Origin: Isoetes taiwanensis
Taxonomy: Eukaryota > Streptophyta > Lycopodiopsida > Isoetales > Isoetaceae
Assembly (NCBI GenBank): GCA_021234155.1
Contig: JAJEKV010000536.1
Coordinates: 91,333-155,332, forward strand
Direction: 5' to 3'
Length of the DNA stretch: 64,000 nucleotides
A program made the translations under genes and the position numbers. Below the pieces are notes generated by a model, which was not told the origin of the DNA, searched no databases, and was given only the letters and a program-made list of their open reading frames with translations. This document shows, one piece after another, positions 10,758-24,109 of this stretch (position 1 is its first letter; each line of letters opens with the position of its first letter).

Positions 10758-11848
10758 CAAGACATCATACATGTTTAGATGTCTCAAACGCTTGTCGCAC
10801 CAAAGATTTTCCAATCGATTCAAAAGATTGATCCGAAACATCTAAGATGTCTCAAATTGTCGCTAAAACTGGTAATTTGAGATATTTGACTATTCAGCCT
10901 AAGCATTTTGATGGAAGTGCAAGTTGGCAAGAAAGAAAGATTATTATAACATATACTAGAGACCACTTGGGTCTATGAGACCATTTATACAAAGAATCAT
11001 GTACGTAGCCTATAGCATTTAGACGCCTCCTAGAAAGAGAGAAAGAAAAAATTAAAGCTTACAAAGCTTATTGTTGATTCCCGCGATCTAATCTTGATAT
11101 TTTAGTTCTAGTCCCCGATCAAAGCCTTGTTCTATTACATCGCTTTTTGCATGCTTTGAATGAATATCGTGTTTGTTTGTTGCTACTTCAATGTTCCCTT
11201 TTCACTTGAGACCTAATATTTTTTTTCTTCTTGAGCGTAGTTTTGCTTGGGATGTACATCCTTGAGGTAATCTTTTTCTCTGCCTCTTCTTTTCCTAGTG
11301 TAGAAAAAAGAGTAAGCAAACAAGAGGTGGTTGTGTTGACCAATCATAGAACTGCTCGCATCCCAAGCTTGGTAAAGTTATGAGTATTTTGGCCATGTTC
11401 ATGTTGTATATGTCAATTATGTGCATGGTGTATCAATTTGTGTAGAAATCATTCTAAATACTTGCTCATTGCTATGGGACAACTTGCTCATTATTCCTTC
11501 CTTCCTAGGTTTTTGTATGTTTTGCCATTTTTCCATTAGTTCCGTTACTAGTTTTGACGTTCTTATTTCGGGTTTTAGTTTTGTCGCTTTTTTATTCTAT
11601 TTTCAATTTAAGCTTCTTCCCTTCTTTGTAGCAAGACTCATTCACCCATATAAATCCGTTGTTAAATCATGTCTTTGTTGCTCTATTCTTGGCAAATCAT
11701 ATAGCGTAGAGCCATGTATGAGAAGGCGGCCCGCATGATCTTTGACCGCCATAGCAACTCGAGGCTATGCTTTGAGTTTATCTTGCATTTTTTGAAGAAG
11801 CATAATCTTAAAAGTTGTAACTAACATGCAATATATGAGCGTTTATGT
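10758..11848. other. Non-coding interior of the giant element
   Basis: Mostly AT-rich sequence with no firm gene. A short stretch at about 11720-11810 reads as RAARMIFDRHSNSRLCFEF and on to FLKKHNLKS, which looks coding but is unrecognised. Confidence 0.35.
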
Positions 11849-11991
11849 AGGGCTTGCAGACAAGCGTTTGATGAAGCTATTGGGTAGCTTGATGCATTGA
11901 ACTAAGAATCCTACAAGGATAGCACATTGATTATGACTTCCGGGAACAACTTAACTTTGTGGACCTCTCGATTCGCGGGGAGGATGGAGGT
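11849..11991 (+). pseudogene. 14-3-3 protein fragment (C-terminal helices)
   Basis: 14-3-3 proteins are dimeric phosphoserine-binding adaptors. This stretch translates, in one frame, as RACRQAFDEAIG, stop, LDALN, stop, ESYKDSTLIM, then NNLTLWTS. It follows the highly conserved helix 8-9 region of 14-3-3 proteins (AKQAFDEAI..LD.L.EESYKDSTLIM...DNLTLWTS). Both stop codons fall where the family has a codon one substitution away, and one residue is missing between LIM and NLTLW. The match ends with GGATGGAG followed by GTATG, so an exon end and splice donor were captured as well, which argues for a genomic rather than an mRNA source. It is a dead fragment inside the giant TIR element. Confidence 0.85.
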
Positions 11992-12117
11992 ATGTTTTGT
12001 TCCTTTGACTTATTTATACTCTTATGAACTTCCACTACTATGGACTTGCTTGTTACTGTGAGAAGACCGGTGAAAGGTGATGAGGTGGCATGTTTGATGA
12101 TGGAGGCTTGATGATCA

Positions 12118-12312
12118 GAGCTTCATGCACATGACCTAAGAACATCTTATTATGAATGTGCAAAGGATGTGTTCCATATTAAAGATCGATTGTATGCCTT
12201 TCAAGGCAAGCATGTAATGAATGACAACACGATTCTGTTAGTTACCTCGAATCACTTCTTCCTCTTGCACCGCTTAGTAGAGGAGGTTCGAGAGAACTCT
12301 TTATTTTTCTAA
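12118..12312 (+). pseudogene. Unidentified captured coding fragment
   Basis: An uninterrupted frame of 64 codons ends in TAA at 12310-12312. It has the balanced composition of real protein (DLRTSYYECAKDVFHIKDRL, then NDNTILLVTSNHFFLLHRL, then VEEVRENS). An AG (ATGATCAG) lies just upstream and could be the acceptor. I do not recognise the family. It follows the 14-3-3 fragment by about 130 bp on the same strand but does not resemble any part of 14-3-3, so it probably comes from a different gene. Confidence 0.4.
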
Positions 12313-13925
12313 GGTCTCCAGAGATCCTCTAGATTCTGCTTGTTTTATGGCCATAAGAGTTTCTATGATGTCGCTCATTTTTTTTGAAAGGAATCTATTT
12401 GATAATTTGTATATATCTGTTTTGTTATGCTAAAGATGTGACTTGTGTGGATCGCCTCGCTATGAATAAATTCTTTTGTATGTGTTTTTGAGTAGCATGG
12501 TTATATGGTTGTATGTGTCCTGTTAAGGTGGGAATTGAAAAAAGATCGGGCTACAAAGACTGAAAACTGGTTTCAGTTTGTAACTGAGATATTTCTGGAC
12601 ATTTTTGGCTTGTGTTGGTTAAAATATAACGGAGACGTGCAGACCTGTCGTAACGTTGTTACAAAGTTGTAAGGCGGGCAAAACGGTTGCCACATTTCCA
12701 GGAAGGTTTAGCCGAGGAGCACGATCCTGGCCCAAGGTTAGGGTTTTGGAAATTGGAATAGGGGTTTGATTTTGGGTCAAGATGTTGCAAGTTTATTGTA
12801 TCTTACTTTAATTATATTCATAAGACGTTATCTATATTGTAGAAAACTTTTTGGGAACTTGCCTTCATGGTGAGGTGTATTTTTTACCGTAGATGTTCTT
12901 AAAGCTCTTAGTGAGAATTTTGAACCACTAGGAAATAATTTTAGCATGACCGTTTGCTAAACCAGTCTCAAAAACATTCAAAATCTGGGATGCCTAGGAT
13001 GTTGCATGTTCTAACAATCCTAGGGTCAAAGAATTAAATGAAAATCTTGCATGCATTCCTTTGAATTTCGACCTCTACAGTAGTGTTGACTACAACAAAG
13101 CTGCTTAAAAGAACTTGGAACTTTTCTAGGAAATGACATGTATGACCCTATAAGGCTTGTGTTTGAAAGAAATCTTGGCCCGTTGGAAGACATCCGTGGT
13201 TCCGATTAAAAAAGAAACAACTTAGAAAAATTCGAGTAGTGAAAAACAAAAAGTTGGGCTTTATGTAGATTTGGACGATAGCCTTAGTGTTGTCGCATCT
13301 AAAACCGAATTGCAAGAAGCCGCTTTTCGATTCTCGCCATGTTCATATGATTCATGTGCTTGGAAAAAGCAACATCCGTGTTTTGACTCAAAATAGTGCT
13401 ATGATATAGATGGGATTTCTGATACCAACCGCTTCTTAGATTTGCTTTTCATGGGTAGGACAAAGCGAGATTTTGCCATATCTTTGCATCATGCAAAACT
13501 TGCAAAGCGCGCAGCACATGCAATCTAGAAACCATGGCGAAGCTTCCTTTTAACGGCCAAGCCTCGCTGTTAGGCAATGACCAGAGGCATGCAGGCATCT
13601 CTTTCTTTGAGCCTGCGATACACTGTAATATTTGCATTGTTCATGTCTTCAATGGCTTGTTTTTTTTGCCTTGCAGGAACCTTTTTGCTCGTCCATCCGC
13701 TCAGAATACTCGTGAATGGCTATGGCATATTGAAGATCCACCCTCTTTCCTGTAAGAACTCCATTTCTTTTTTTTGTTGGGATTCTCATCCACCGTTCAA
13801 CTTGAGTCCAAATAGCAAAATGATCTGCTCCTCTATCAGGCATTTAGTTATGGCAGCCCACAGATTGGTAGATGTGGCTTTAAAGAAGGATTTCACAATT
13901 GTGATGCCCAAACAAACTAACATAA
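12313..13925. other. Interior of the giant element without a firm gene
   Basis: Frames of 60-120 codons overlap on both strands at 13450-13945. A splice acceptor-like CCTTGCAG lies near 13677, but neither strand gives a recognisable protein. The rest is AT-rich. Confidence 0.35.
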
Positions 13926-14026
13926 CTACTATGAACATTAATTAACACAAACCATTACATTAGACATGTTTAAAATTAAATTCCCCCTTAAACCCCCTTT
14001 TGTTTGGGTGCATATTCACACGGGGG
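13926..14026 (+). repeat. Copy of a transposon end (CCCCCGTGTG family)
   Basis: About 100 bp here matches the inner part of both arms of the inverted repeat at 45.6-46.4 kb: AACACAAACCATT, then CCCCCTTAAACCCCC, then TTTGGGTGCATATTCACACG ending in a G run. Similarity stops right after CACGGGGG at about 14026 in all copies, so this is probably the true terminus of a transposable element, reading CCCCCGTGTGAATATGCACC from outside in. Confidence 0.75.
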
Positions 14027-17000
14027 TGACTGGCACCCAGAGCTGTTGGATAGGCATATTCATCCCTTATTCCTTTTAAACCTTTTCATGATTGTGCAAT
14101 GTATATGAGGTTAATGGAGGTGAAACAGTTCCAATGAATTATAGCGACGGGAAGAGGGAGAGAGGTACAGGAATGGGCATGGTTCGAGCGTGAGTATTTT
14201 TTTTTTAATAGTCTTACATATTAAGGAATGACTAAAATCAATGTCTCAATTTTAGATAACTTAATAAATATATACTAGTTTGCTTATCACCATCGATATT
14301 GTTTGCAAGCATTGGAAGGGGTGGGAATATGAAGCCGGTGACCATTGAACCATGATAGCCTTTTCTCACTCCTTTTGCATTTAACTTGCCTAAGCATTAT
14401 CTTTTTTATCCTCTCATGCATGAAGGCTCAATCTTTGGTGTTTGCTTAAGAATTTTGTGAAGCCCGGGCCTTAGATTGTTCTCAATTGGTTTGCGATGGA
14501 TATGGCTATCAACAATTTTGCTCCAAATTTGACTTTTTTCTTTGCTCAAGCCGGCGTGAGAATCGAGAGGATTTAGCTACTGGGCTTTGTGTTCGAAGTT
14601 CACCTTGCACCTCCCGGAGTTTACACCATCCTTGATGAATAGGTTTATAACCACCTCTCGAGGAAGACAGGTTTGGGGTTTTGGTAGGCCGCAGCTTGTG
14701 TTTATGGGTCTTAGAGTTTAGATTTCTTGTCGAACAAGCATGTATTTATCTTTGTGGATTTTTATTTGCAGGTTTTGAAAGATGGGTTGAGTTCTGGTCA
14801 ATATTCCTTTGCCATTGTCTAAACAACAGTACAATTTCTTCTTATAAATGCAAGGACGATAGCATCCATGTCTAAATAATAATTGCACAAGTAATATTTT
14901 GAATATTGGTTTCACGCCCTTAGCAATTCACTTCCTTTGTTTTTGAATTACGCCCAGCCATTCTCATGGTTTGGTAGCCAAGGGCAATGTATGTGAGACC
15001 CGTTATTGAGATGATAATTATGGTTTTAGCTACCTCAAGTATAGCAAAGTAAAAGCCCAAAAATGAGGTCCTAATCATAATGCGTAAAATGTTGAGCTAA
15101 TTGGGCGGATGATCCACTCAACTATAGACGCGTTTGAAGGAAGGATGGTGATTTAGTCTTGACTCGCACTAATTGATACTTATACAAGAACCATGTAGAA
15201 GAACGGGTCATATGGTAAACTTCTCTACTTGCTTGTTTATGTGGCCGAATGAGGCAAAAGTCCGTGCTCCCAGAGCCTTCACATTTTACATACCTTTGGA
15301 CTGGACATTATGAATGGTGCCTATCACATGGAGAATGAATCTTGCAAGTTATAGGAAATCCATCATGGGTAACTCAAAGATATAGATCATGGTGCATTCT
15401 CGATAAGAATATCATAGCCATTTTTTAAAAACATGGGGAACAATTTGGGCTTTCCGTTTTTATACATTGCATGTCCATATTGATGTTTTGCTTTAAGGGC
15501 TCAACATTTACATTACAAATAGAGTTTTGTGGCCAATTGAAGATCATATCCCCGATTCACATTTCAGAACATTTGTAGCTGGTTTAAAAAGCTCGGAGAG
15601 CCTATACAAAAGGCATCTCTCTATAGGGCTTCACAAAGTGTCAGAGATCTTCGGATTTAGAGTAAAACCATGTTTTTGTTTGTTGTGTCTTGATTGTGTA
15701 ATGCACATCTTTGATTATTCATGCGTTGCCTATTTGCAGTGAACGGTTTGATCAGATGACTAGGTTATTTGGAGTATCACAAGATTGCCGAAGCGAGAAT
15801 GCCAAACTCGGAATTTCGTGTTTGATTCTCGTGCAGTTGTAGAGTTGTTTTATTTTGCTTGCCGAAGCTTGAAGAGTTACAATTTTCGGGGCTATTCTTG
15901 GAGCTGGAAGTGTGATTGATTCAAAACTAAACCTTTAAAGGTCACGTATCCCCTTTTACGCTCTGCTTTAGAATAAGGGCGATCTGCAGATCTCTTTGAT
16001 TATTTTAATGGTTCTTTCAGCGGCTCCATGTTCTTAAGTGCGAGATAATGAAATTAAGAAATCACAAGAACTGGCAATCTTTCTATTGTAAATGCCCAAT
16101 AAAAAGGCGGATCTTTTATGCTATTGTTTTGGCATCTTTTAAATGCTTAGGCATGTTGTGCTATTCGTTCTACAGTAGTTGGACTCAGCTTTATAGGGTG
16201 GTTGGTTTCCTCATCATGTTTGCGGGCTTTCAAAGCTTTAGATATCTAAATATTCTAATCAAATATCCAAAATGTTTTAGTACCAGACTCCGCAGTGAAA
16301 GACTCAGTGGATGCAAAATGGATCCAGTTTTTTGTTCGACGGATCAACTAAAGATTTTTGAAGGCTTTAAAACTTTAATATCGTGATAGTTGAAGGAAGC
16401 GTATCTAATATAACTCTGCATTTCTTTACAGATTAAATTTTTTATCTGAGCCTCTCATTTCTTTATTTTGTGGGTAATCTTTGAAAAAGACCTTTGAACA
16501 TATGACATTTTAATGCAAGGTAATCAATGAATGACAATGCAACCACCTTTTGATAAAATAAAGACTGGTTCAATGCAATAACGGACCAATGGATTTGGGA
16601 TTGCGGGGTTATGGAATTATTTTGGAAGACCATGAACACCGATTCTTTAAGAATGGCTTAATCACAACAATGGTAATTGGTTGAAATTGCCGATGCTTGG
16701 GTTCTTATTTCATGGTTTGAAATTTGTATCTATTTGGAACATGGTAATTGGTTCAAAATTACTAGATGCTTGTCGGGCACCTACATGATAAAATATAGTA
16801 CATTTTTTCTTAATTGTTTTTCTCGATTAAATGGGTGACCCTAATCATCTACGGTCTTGATGCAGTTTATCTATTTTTTACGTTATGAAAGAAACCTTCA
16901 TTAGACAAGATTTTGAAGTTCCTTATTGATGCATAAGATGCCTTTATTAGACGACTTTTGAGAGATGTTTTATTGGTACATAACTTAAGATTTCATCGAG

Positions 17001-19290
17001 AAGGGCTTAATGTAAGAAGATTTTATATTTTGAGAAGAGTGGTTCATGGGTCATAGACAGAGAGATCAAACTCCTCGTTGACTTCATCCAAGCCTTAATT
17101 GTGTTTGATAATGTACACCTCGATAGCTTGAACTGGATATTACAAGTTGAGGCCTGGAAAACATGCTTCCTTTGTATATATCTAGAATATCGTGATTGAC
17201 AGAGATATGAAGCCCATATGAGGGCTATCCGTCAAGATGAAAGTTGCTTCTGTTATGGAGCTTGACATAAAATTTAGTGCATTAAGGGACAATATTTAGT
17301 TTGTTATACCTTAAGCTACCTCAAATTTACGAGAACTTATTCATGTTGTTTAATGGAAAAGACTCAATGAACAACTCATGTTCTTTGCATACACGTCAAA
17401 CATTGCTTTTTATAGAAAGAAAGCTATACCTCCTTTACAACCTGGCCTATAGTCTTATAATCATCAAATGTTGTTCCTTTTCTCTTTTGATTGCTCCAAT
17501 CCAATTTGTTTGTTGAGTTATAATTGTATATTTGACTATGTCATTTGTGGTATGAGGATGTTGAACCATTTATGCATTTCGTGAAACAAGGAACTGCAAA
17601 AACGAAGCATACCAAATCAAGGTAAAATTTGGCCAGGAAAGCAATTCAATACAATATTCCTCTCCACAAGTTCATCTCAAGAAGATGTAGTTCCTCTCCA
17701 TAATTTGACACGCAGAGTTGATTTGAACTTGCTAGAGCATCATTATATGGAAAATCAAAAGCCATTGCAAGTCCCGATACTACATTGCAAAAGGTGGCTT
17801 GATTGACTACGAGGATCTTGATTTACTATTTTGGTGAATGCCTTGCAAGATTGTCAATGCAAAGTATTGAATTAGAAATAGAAACCCGTAGGAGAGTTAC
17901 ATTTTATGCTCAAGAATAGTCCGCAATGCCATGTCTACATTCTTTGTTGTTTGTGAAGCTTGTGGATTTTGGAATTTAGTGTCACTGGATTCCAATTGGT
18001 GCACTTTCAAATGTGCTTTTTTGTGTTATCTTATTATAATAAAACATGTATAAAGCTTATAAAAACACCAAGGCCCCTATCTCTGATTTTATAGCATCGG
18101 GCTTGCAACAACTCATAGAAGTCCAAAACCGTGGGTAATGGTAGTTTATGATTTGTTCTATTTTATTTAGTAATGCAATATTTGCTATAGTCTAAATAAC
18201 AATGAAAATCTAATTTTGCAATTTTGAAACAATATGCGAGTAAAAAATCATAGCTGGCATTGTCAACTTCCAATATTAACGACGCAAGCTTTGTCAACTA
18301 TAACTTGAAAACAGTGTGGATGCTTGCTAAGTCGATGCTTTAATGTGGTGGCATGTCATTCCATCTTTTTGTGTCCCACGTGCTCCACACTTATGACCTG
18401 TCAATTCCCACAATCTATTTGCAGGCGATGGCAACAGTTTTTCATCAAAAGGACAATAGAATGTTGCACTATTTGTTTTTCCATTGCAATCTGAAACTAC
18501 TGACACTTTTTATGAAAGATGTTGTAGCAAGAAAGCATAAGTGTTGCTCCAACGGCTTTCATGGTCGCTACGATTTTTTTCGTGGCAATATGCTTTGCTC
18601 GAATGGTAAATTCCAAGTTGCTGCCTCGGATTTGTTTGCGGCAAAATGCGATTATATCTGAATTTCATGTGGGAGATCTTGCCCATTTGGGTTTCTTGAT
18701 TACTTGCTTTCCCGGCATAGCTCTAGTGGCATAGCTTGAGGAGGTTGTCCATCCTTTTATGCCAAATATTAACATCGACTTCTTTCCATTCTTTCCATCA
18801 CCATAGGCATTACGTGGGTTTGTGCGGTTGGATTACGGGGAAGAGTTGGAATTGGCACATGATTTCCCAAGTAGCATGTGGATATTGAGCTTGGTGCTTT
18901 GTGAGGTGATAATAAGCTCAAATGTTAAGTAACGGGGGAGGCTGGGCCGGTGGGCTTAGGACAACTTTAGAACTAGCTCTATATTGAGAAAGATTAAAAG
19001 TAAGCTTTTCAAGTGGAGGTTGAGAATATGAAAGCATTGGCGGTCGATCCATGTTTGGACCTCGGTCCTTTAGGTCCTTTAGGTCCTTTTAATTAGAAAG
19101 GGCAAAGTGAAGTATTTTAGGCAACAAAAAAAATTCGATGTGATAGCAATAAATTAGTGGATTATGATATTCGATGTAAGCAAATAGAATTTTGGGATTT
19201 ACCAATGATTACTTGTTGTAGATTGTTAAATGACTAGTAGACAATTATATAAATCTATATGGCATTGTTGATCGATCCAACTTCCACTAT
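14027..19290. other. Interior of the giant element, no gene recognised
   Basis: Over 5 kb of AT-rich sequence with open frames of up to 112 codons at about 15527-15742, 16048-16386 and 18353-18661 on the plus strand. They are rich in Phe, Cys, Leu and His and show no motif I know; most are probably chance frames. A triple GGTCCTTTA word occurs near 19067-19093. Confidence 0.4.
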
Positions 19291-20356
19291 TATATTGACT
19301 TCTTTGAACTTAATTTTTGACACTCAATTTTAGATACTCTATTTAAGCTCAAATTTCACTTTCACGATATTTTGAGAATTTGGTGACAATACTACAACGT
19401 GCAGAATAATTTGAAAATTTGGCGACAATACTGCCAATAACTTCGTTCGCCATGTGCTCCCTTGATAGTTGGTAGTAAAAAGGTCTTAGCCCTTGAGGTT
19501 GAGGTTCTGCATTACTAGAAACTTGAAACGTGCAGGACGTATTTTGGCATTGTTTTGTAGGGGATCTCAAGGAAGGGTGTGCTTTGCAATGATTTTTTGA
19601 ATAATCTTAAGGAATACTCCAGTAGCTTGGGGAATGTTAATATATCTCTGGAAACTCTCGAAGAATCTTATAGAATATTTTCAAAATATTGGATAGTCTT
19701 AATGGAATGCTGATAAAGTTAAAAATCTTATAGAAACTTACGTACGTACATTCGTCTCCGTACACTAAAAATTTGGTGACAATACTACCAATAACTTCTT
19801 TCACCATGTTCTCCCTTGAAAGTTGGTAGTAAAAAGGTCTTAGCCCTTAAGGTGAGGTTCTGCATTGCCAGAAACTTAAAACATGCAGGACGTATTGACT
19901 TCTTCTAACTTAATTTTTGACACTCAACTTTAGATACTTATCTATTTAAGCTCAAATTTTACTTTCACGATATTTTGAGAATTTGGTGACAATACTACAA
20001 CGTGCAGAATAATTTGAAAATTTGGCGACAATCGCTAATAACCGTTCGCCATGTGCTCCCATGATAGTTGGTAGTAAAAAGGTCTTACCCCTTGAGGTTG
20101 AGGTTACGCATTGCTAGAAACTTGAAACGCAAGGGGACGATTTTGGCATTGTTTTGTAGGGGATCTTAAGGAAGGGTGTGCTTTGCAATGATTTTTTGAA
20201 TAATCTTAAGGAATACTCCAGTAGCTTGGGGAATGTTAATATATCTCTAGAAACTCTCGAAGAATCTTATAGAATATTTTCAAAATATTGGATAGTCTTA
20301 ATGGAATGCTGATAAACTTAAAAATCTTATAGAAACTCACGTACGTACATTCGTCT
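19291..20356. repeat. Two long tandem units plus a partial unit
   Basis: The unit beginning at TTGACTTCTTTGAACTTAAT (about 19291) is repeated from about 19899. Both copies include GATATTTTGAGAATTTGGTG, a TTGGTAGTAAAAAGGTCTTA block, GAAACTCTCGAAGAATCTTA and end in ACGTACGTACATTCGTCTCC. A partial unit lies between them (about 19763-19898). Confidence 0.85.
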
Positions 20357-20359
20357 CCG

Positions 20360-23312
20360 TACACCCCTTATAGTACACATACTTGTATATATATATATAT
20401 ATATAAATATAAATATATATAACAGGTTGGAGACGGTTGCAACATAAGAGCTAGTTACGGCACTTGTGAAGCTCATACCGCTGTAGGAGAACACTGGCTC
20501 AAAATACTAAGAGCTGTGTAGTCTCCTTTATTGCATACGCTCAAAGTACTAGAGCTATGTTTTATCTGGAGCTTTTTGCATAGCGTCCAGACTTTATTTA
20601 AGGCAGACTTTCCTTGGATATTTATGGTCACCTAGACATTGGCCATTACATGCACATCTTGGCTAGGGTCAACAAAATTGATGATAGTAATTGTGGACTT
20701 ATCGAGGGCTTGAATGCTCCCTTGCCTTGCATACTGCAATGAGTATGGCAAGAAAAATAATTTGGAGACCTTGGCTATATGCTTAGGCTTTGTTAAACAA
20801 AATTGACAAAAACATGAAAAATGGCTTAATGCCATACAAAATTAATAAGTATAATTTTGACCTTTAAATTTTTCATGTCAATCATGTAAATTGGTTTAGG
20901 GCATGGGGCCAACGACCCTGGTTGCTACCAACCCCCAGGCTGGTTGCTACCAACCCGGAAGATTCGGATATGGCAAACAAAGCTCCGGATCTCGGATTTT
21001 ATGCTCATTGCTCATCTTTGATGAAGCGGAAGATTCTATCACGACCGATACAAAGCCACACAAAGAACACATATCAGGTGTGTCTTACATTCTATTCTAC
21101 TTGTGAAATCCTCTAGTTATGGAGTAGGAAATCCCAGAAAAGAAACTTTGAAGAATAAAGCTTCATAAGAAAGTCTGCAGATCACATTTAGGTCGGATTT
21201 CAGAAATCGTTTTCTGACATAGCTAATCTCGTCAAAACTTGACTGTTTTTTCATGAAAAGATAGAGCGTATTGTGCCGTTTCCGAAACATATAATTAATA
21301 AAAAAGCGAGCTCTGCTAAGAGCTATGCCTGTTTTTGTAGGGGCTGTCATTTTATGGCAGCAAGTACTTTATCTTCCATTTTTACAAGCTTAGACTTAAA
21401 ATTTGATGGAGATGCACCTAAGATGAAATATAGACTTAAGAAAGGGGCTTCTTTTGCTTCTATTCTCAAGAAGTTTGGTTGCTTATATCTCTTACTATCG
21501 TCGGTTAACTAACAAATCATGTAGCTTTACATATGATTTTCAATGCAAAGGTGCTAAGCTATGGGCTTGAGCAAAAGCCAGCGCCTTTGGCACTCTTTAT
21601 CAAGATTGAAACTATCTTACAGATCTGATTTTAAGATCAATGGTAGTTCTTAAAATAATGATCTAATTTGAGAACTTGGAAACTACCCAAATAAGACATA
21701 ATGTAAATACATCTTTGAAATAATGTTTCTTAGAATGCAAATGCATAACCGAGATAATTCATTGATAGGCTAAATTATTCTTGAACTAGTTATGTTCTAC
21801 TTTGTATATCTCCGGGTTATGGGTAGAAAATCCTAGAAAGAAACTTTGAAGCAAAAGTTTCATAATAAAAGCCGCAGATTTCATTAGGTCGGATTTTAAA
21901 TCGTTTTTCGACATAGCAAATCTCTTCAAAACTTGACTGTTTTCCTTGAAAAGATAGAGCATATCATGCCGTTTCCAAAACATATAATTAATAAAAAAAA
22001 CAGAGTCTTGTGCTAAGAGTTATGGCGGTTTATGCGGGCTGTTATTTCATGGCAAAGAAATACTTATTCTTCATTTTTGACATGCTTAGACTTAAAATTT
22101 CAGAGAGATGCACCTAAGTCAAAATGTAGACTCAGAAAAGGAGCTTCTTTTGCTTCTATTCTTGAGAAGTTTGGTTGCTTATATCTCTTGCTATTGTCAT
22201 TTAGATAACAAACTATGTAGCTCTCCGTCTACTTTTTGGAGGCTATCAATAATTTTGATTATACTATTATATTTTGAACTGCAATTTTTGGGATTTAAGA
22301 AAATCTCAAGTTTTAATTCCATTTCTCTTTCTTGTTGCGCGTTTACTCGGGGCAAAAGGATACAATTGGTGATCAGTGATAAACGAGAGACCCAATGTAC
22401 CTTTTGGCCCTTGCATCGCTTCTCGGATTCTCGCTAACGCGTTTGCATGATTGGGCTGCAGTGCACGGGTTCTCTCCTCCAATTGTCTCATTTTTTGCTA
22501 CCGGGGTTGGCGTTAACATGGAAGGTTATGGAATTATGGAAAAAAAATGTAGCTGTATGCTATAATACGTTTTACAAGTTATTGTTTAAACTATACACTT
22601 TCAAGAAAAGTCTACTTTGCAATTTGCTCTCTACTTTATGCGTATGCTTTAGAATTTGTCTCAACTACTTTTCATTAAGGATGCATAGTTTTGGGGCTTG
22701 AGAAATCAGCCCCTAACTAAATATCCTAAATGTTAAGTGTTGAGATATGCTTAAGAATCGCTTGTAAATTTTTTTCATTAAGGACACATAGTTTTGGGGC
22801 TTGAGAAATCAGCCCTCTACTAGGTAGCCCGAATGTGAAAGTAATGAACGATTTGAGACTAATATGGAGCTTATTTAGTATTCTTGTTGGACTCATTTGG
22901 TTTAGGGCTGGGTAGTGCAGACGAGAACTTCTCTAACCGGTTAAGTGACCAAGTTAGGAGTATGGACTTGGCTAGATTAGACCCCTAGGCAAAGGAAAGT
23001 ATATATCTTTGAAACATCATTATCATATTCAAGGATATGAAACTCTATCCTTTTTGAGTCCACCTGAATTAATTGAACCACAATTACACCTCTCGTGATT
23101 TATTGAACATTATGTTTTCCATTACCTTTGCTCTACCATTACATTGGCTATTACTTATTTGCTACTTACTTCTTTGTTTGCTATTTACTTATGCATTGGG
23201 ACATTTTAAAAATGACAAGTAATGAGCCACGAGAATGATGGCGGATTTCTATGGTTTATGAACATTAAAAACCGGGCTTCTTGAAACCCGGGAGCATGAC
23301 CATAAAGGTATG
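20360..23312 (+). repeat. 2.9-kb direct repeat, copy 1
   Basis: This block matches 24930-27864 along its whole length, from TAGTACACATACTTGTATAT to CATGACCATAAAGGTATGA, with mostly small indels and substitutions. Each copy also holds an internal duplication with a spacing of about 700 bp (here about 21117-21655 and 21815-22330, both containing AGAAACTTTGAAG and TTTAGGTCGGATTT-like words). A (TA)n tract sits at the left end (20387-20420). No coding sequence was recognised. The copies do not start TG and end CA, so they are not obviously LTRs. Confidence 0.85.
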
Positions 23313-23370
23313 AATATCTGCTATGAGATTTATCTTTTATCTTTTAACATTGTAACTATTTACAGGTAAC

Positions 23371-23402
23371 GTAGGGTCCTAGCAGAATGCTAGGTACCCT
23401 AC
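23371..23402. repeat. Short hairpin
   Basis: GTAGGGTCCTAGCA and TGCTAGGTACCCTAC are inverted copies separated by three bases. The nearby GGACCCTACATCC repeats the same theme. It has no homologue at the matching place after the second 2.9-kb repeat. Confidence 0.7.
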
Positions 23403-24109
23403 GCTACCTAGCAATATACTAAATTTTCTTTTAGGACCCTACATCCTGCGGTAGGAGGTAGGTTGCTATCATTATATTTATATAATTATTCTATGTGTCC
23501 CAGGGAAACGATGCACCCATGGTTTATATAATGTGTTAAAAATATGTGACATGCTTCTTTTGGGGTGAATTGGGGGCACTTGGTTATGGCTTAAAAACAG
23601 GCCATTGGATTATGGATGGGTCATGCATGGGGCATGCATGGCCATGCATGAGGGCATGCAACACATCCCTGGACCATTGGATCAAAAAGGGGAGGTGAAA
23701 TCATGGCCCTTGATTTTTACAAAGAAGGTGCAAGGAAGCTTCCTCTCAAAGTGGATTTAGTGTAACCAATCTCCACCGTTAGATCAAAAGGGGGATGAGA
23801 AATCATAGCCATTCATTTTTTTATTAAATTAGAGTTTTTTATATTAAAGGAGGTGAGGTGTCACCCTTTTATTTAATGAAAAGGTAATGAGGTGGCATCC
23901 CATTAATTATGAAGCTTTTTTTATGGAAGCTTCCTTCTTTTGTGTTGCCTTCAAACGACTTTAACTTGCAATCGAGATCTCGGATCAAAGTAGGACCTAA
24001 ACCATTGGATTCCTCTCATCGAATGCTTTCCAATGAGTGGTGGTTTGACATCATTAAGTGCAACCTCCGGATAATCTAGGTGAATCTTCATAGAACCTAA
24101 GGGTATGTA

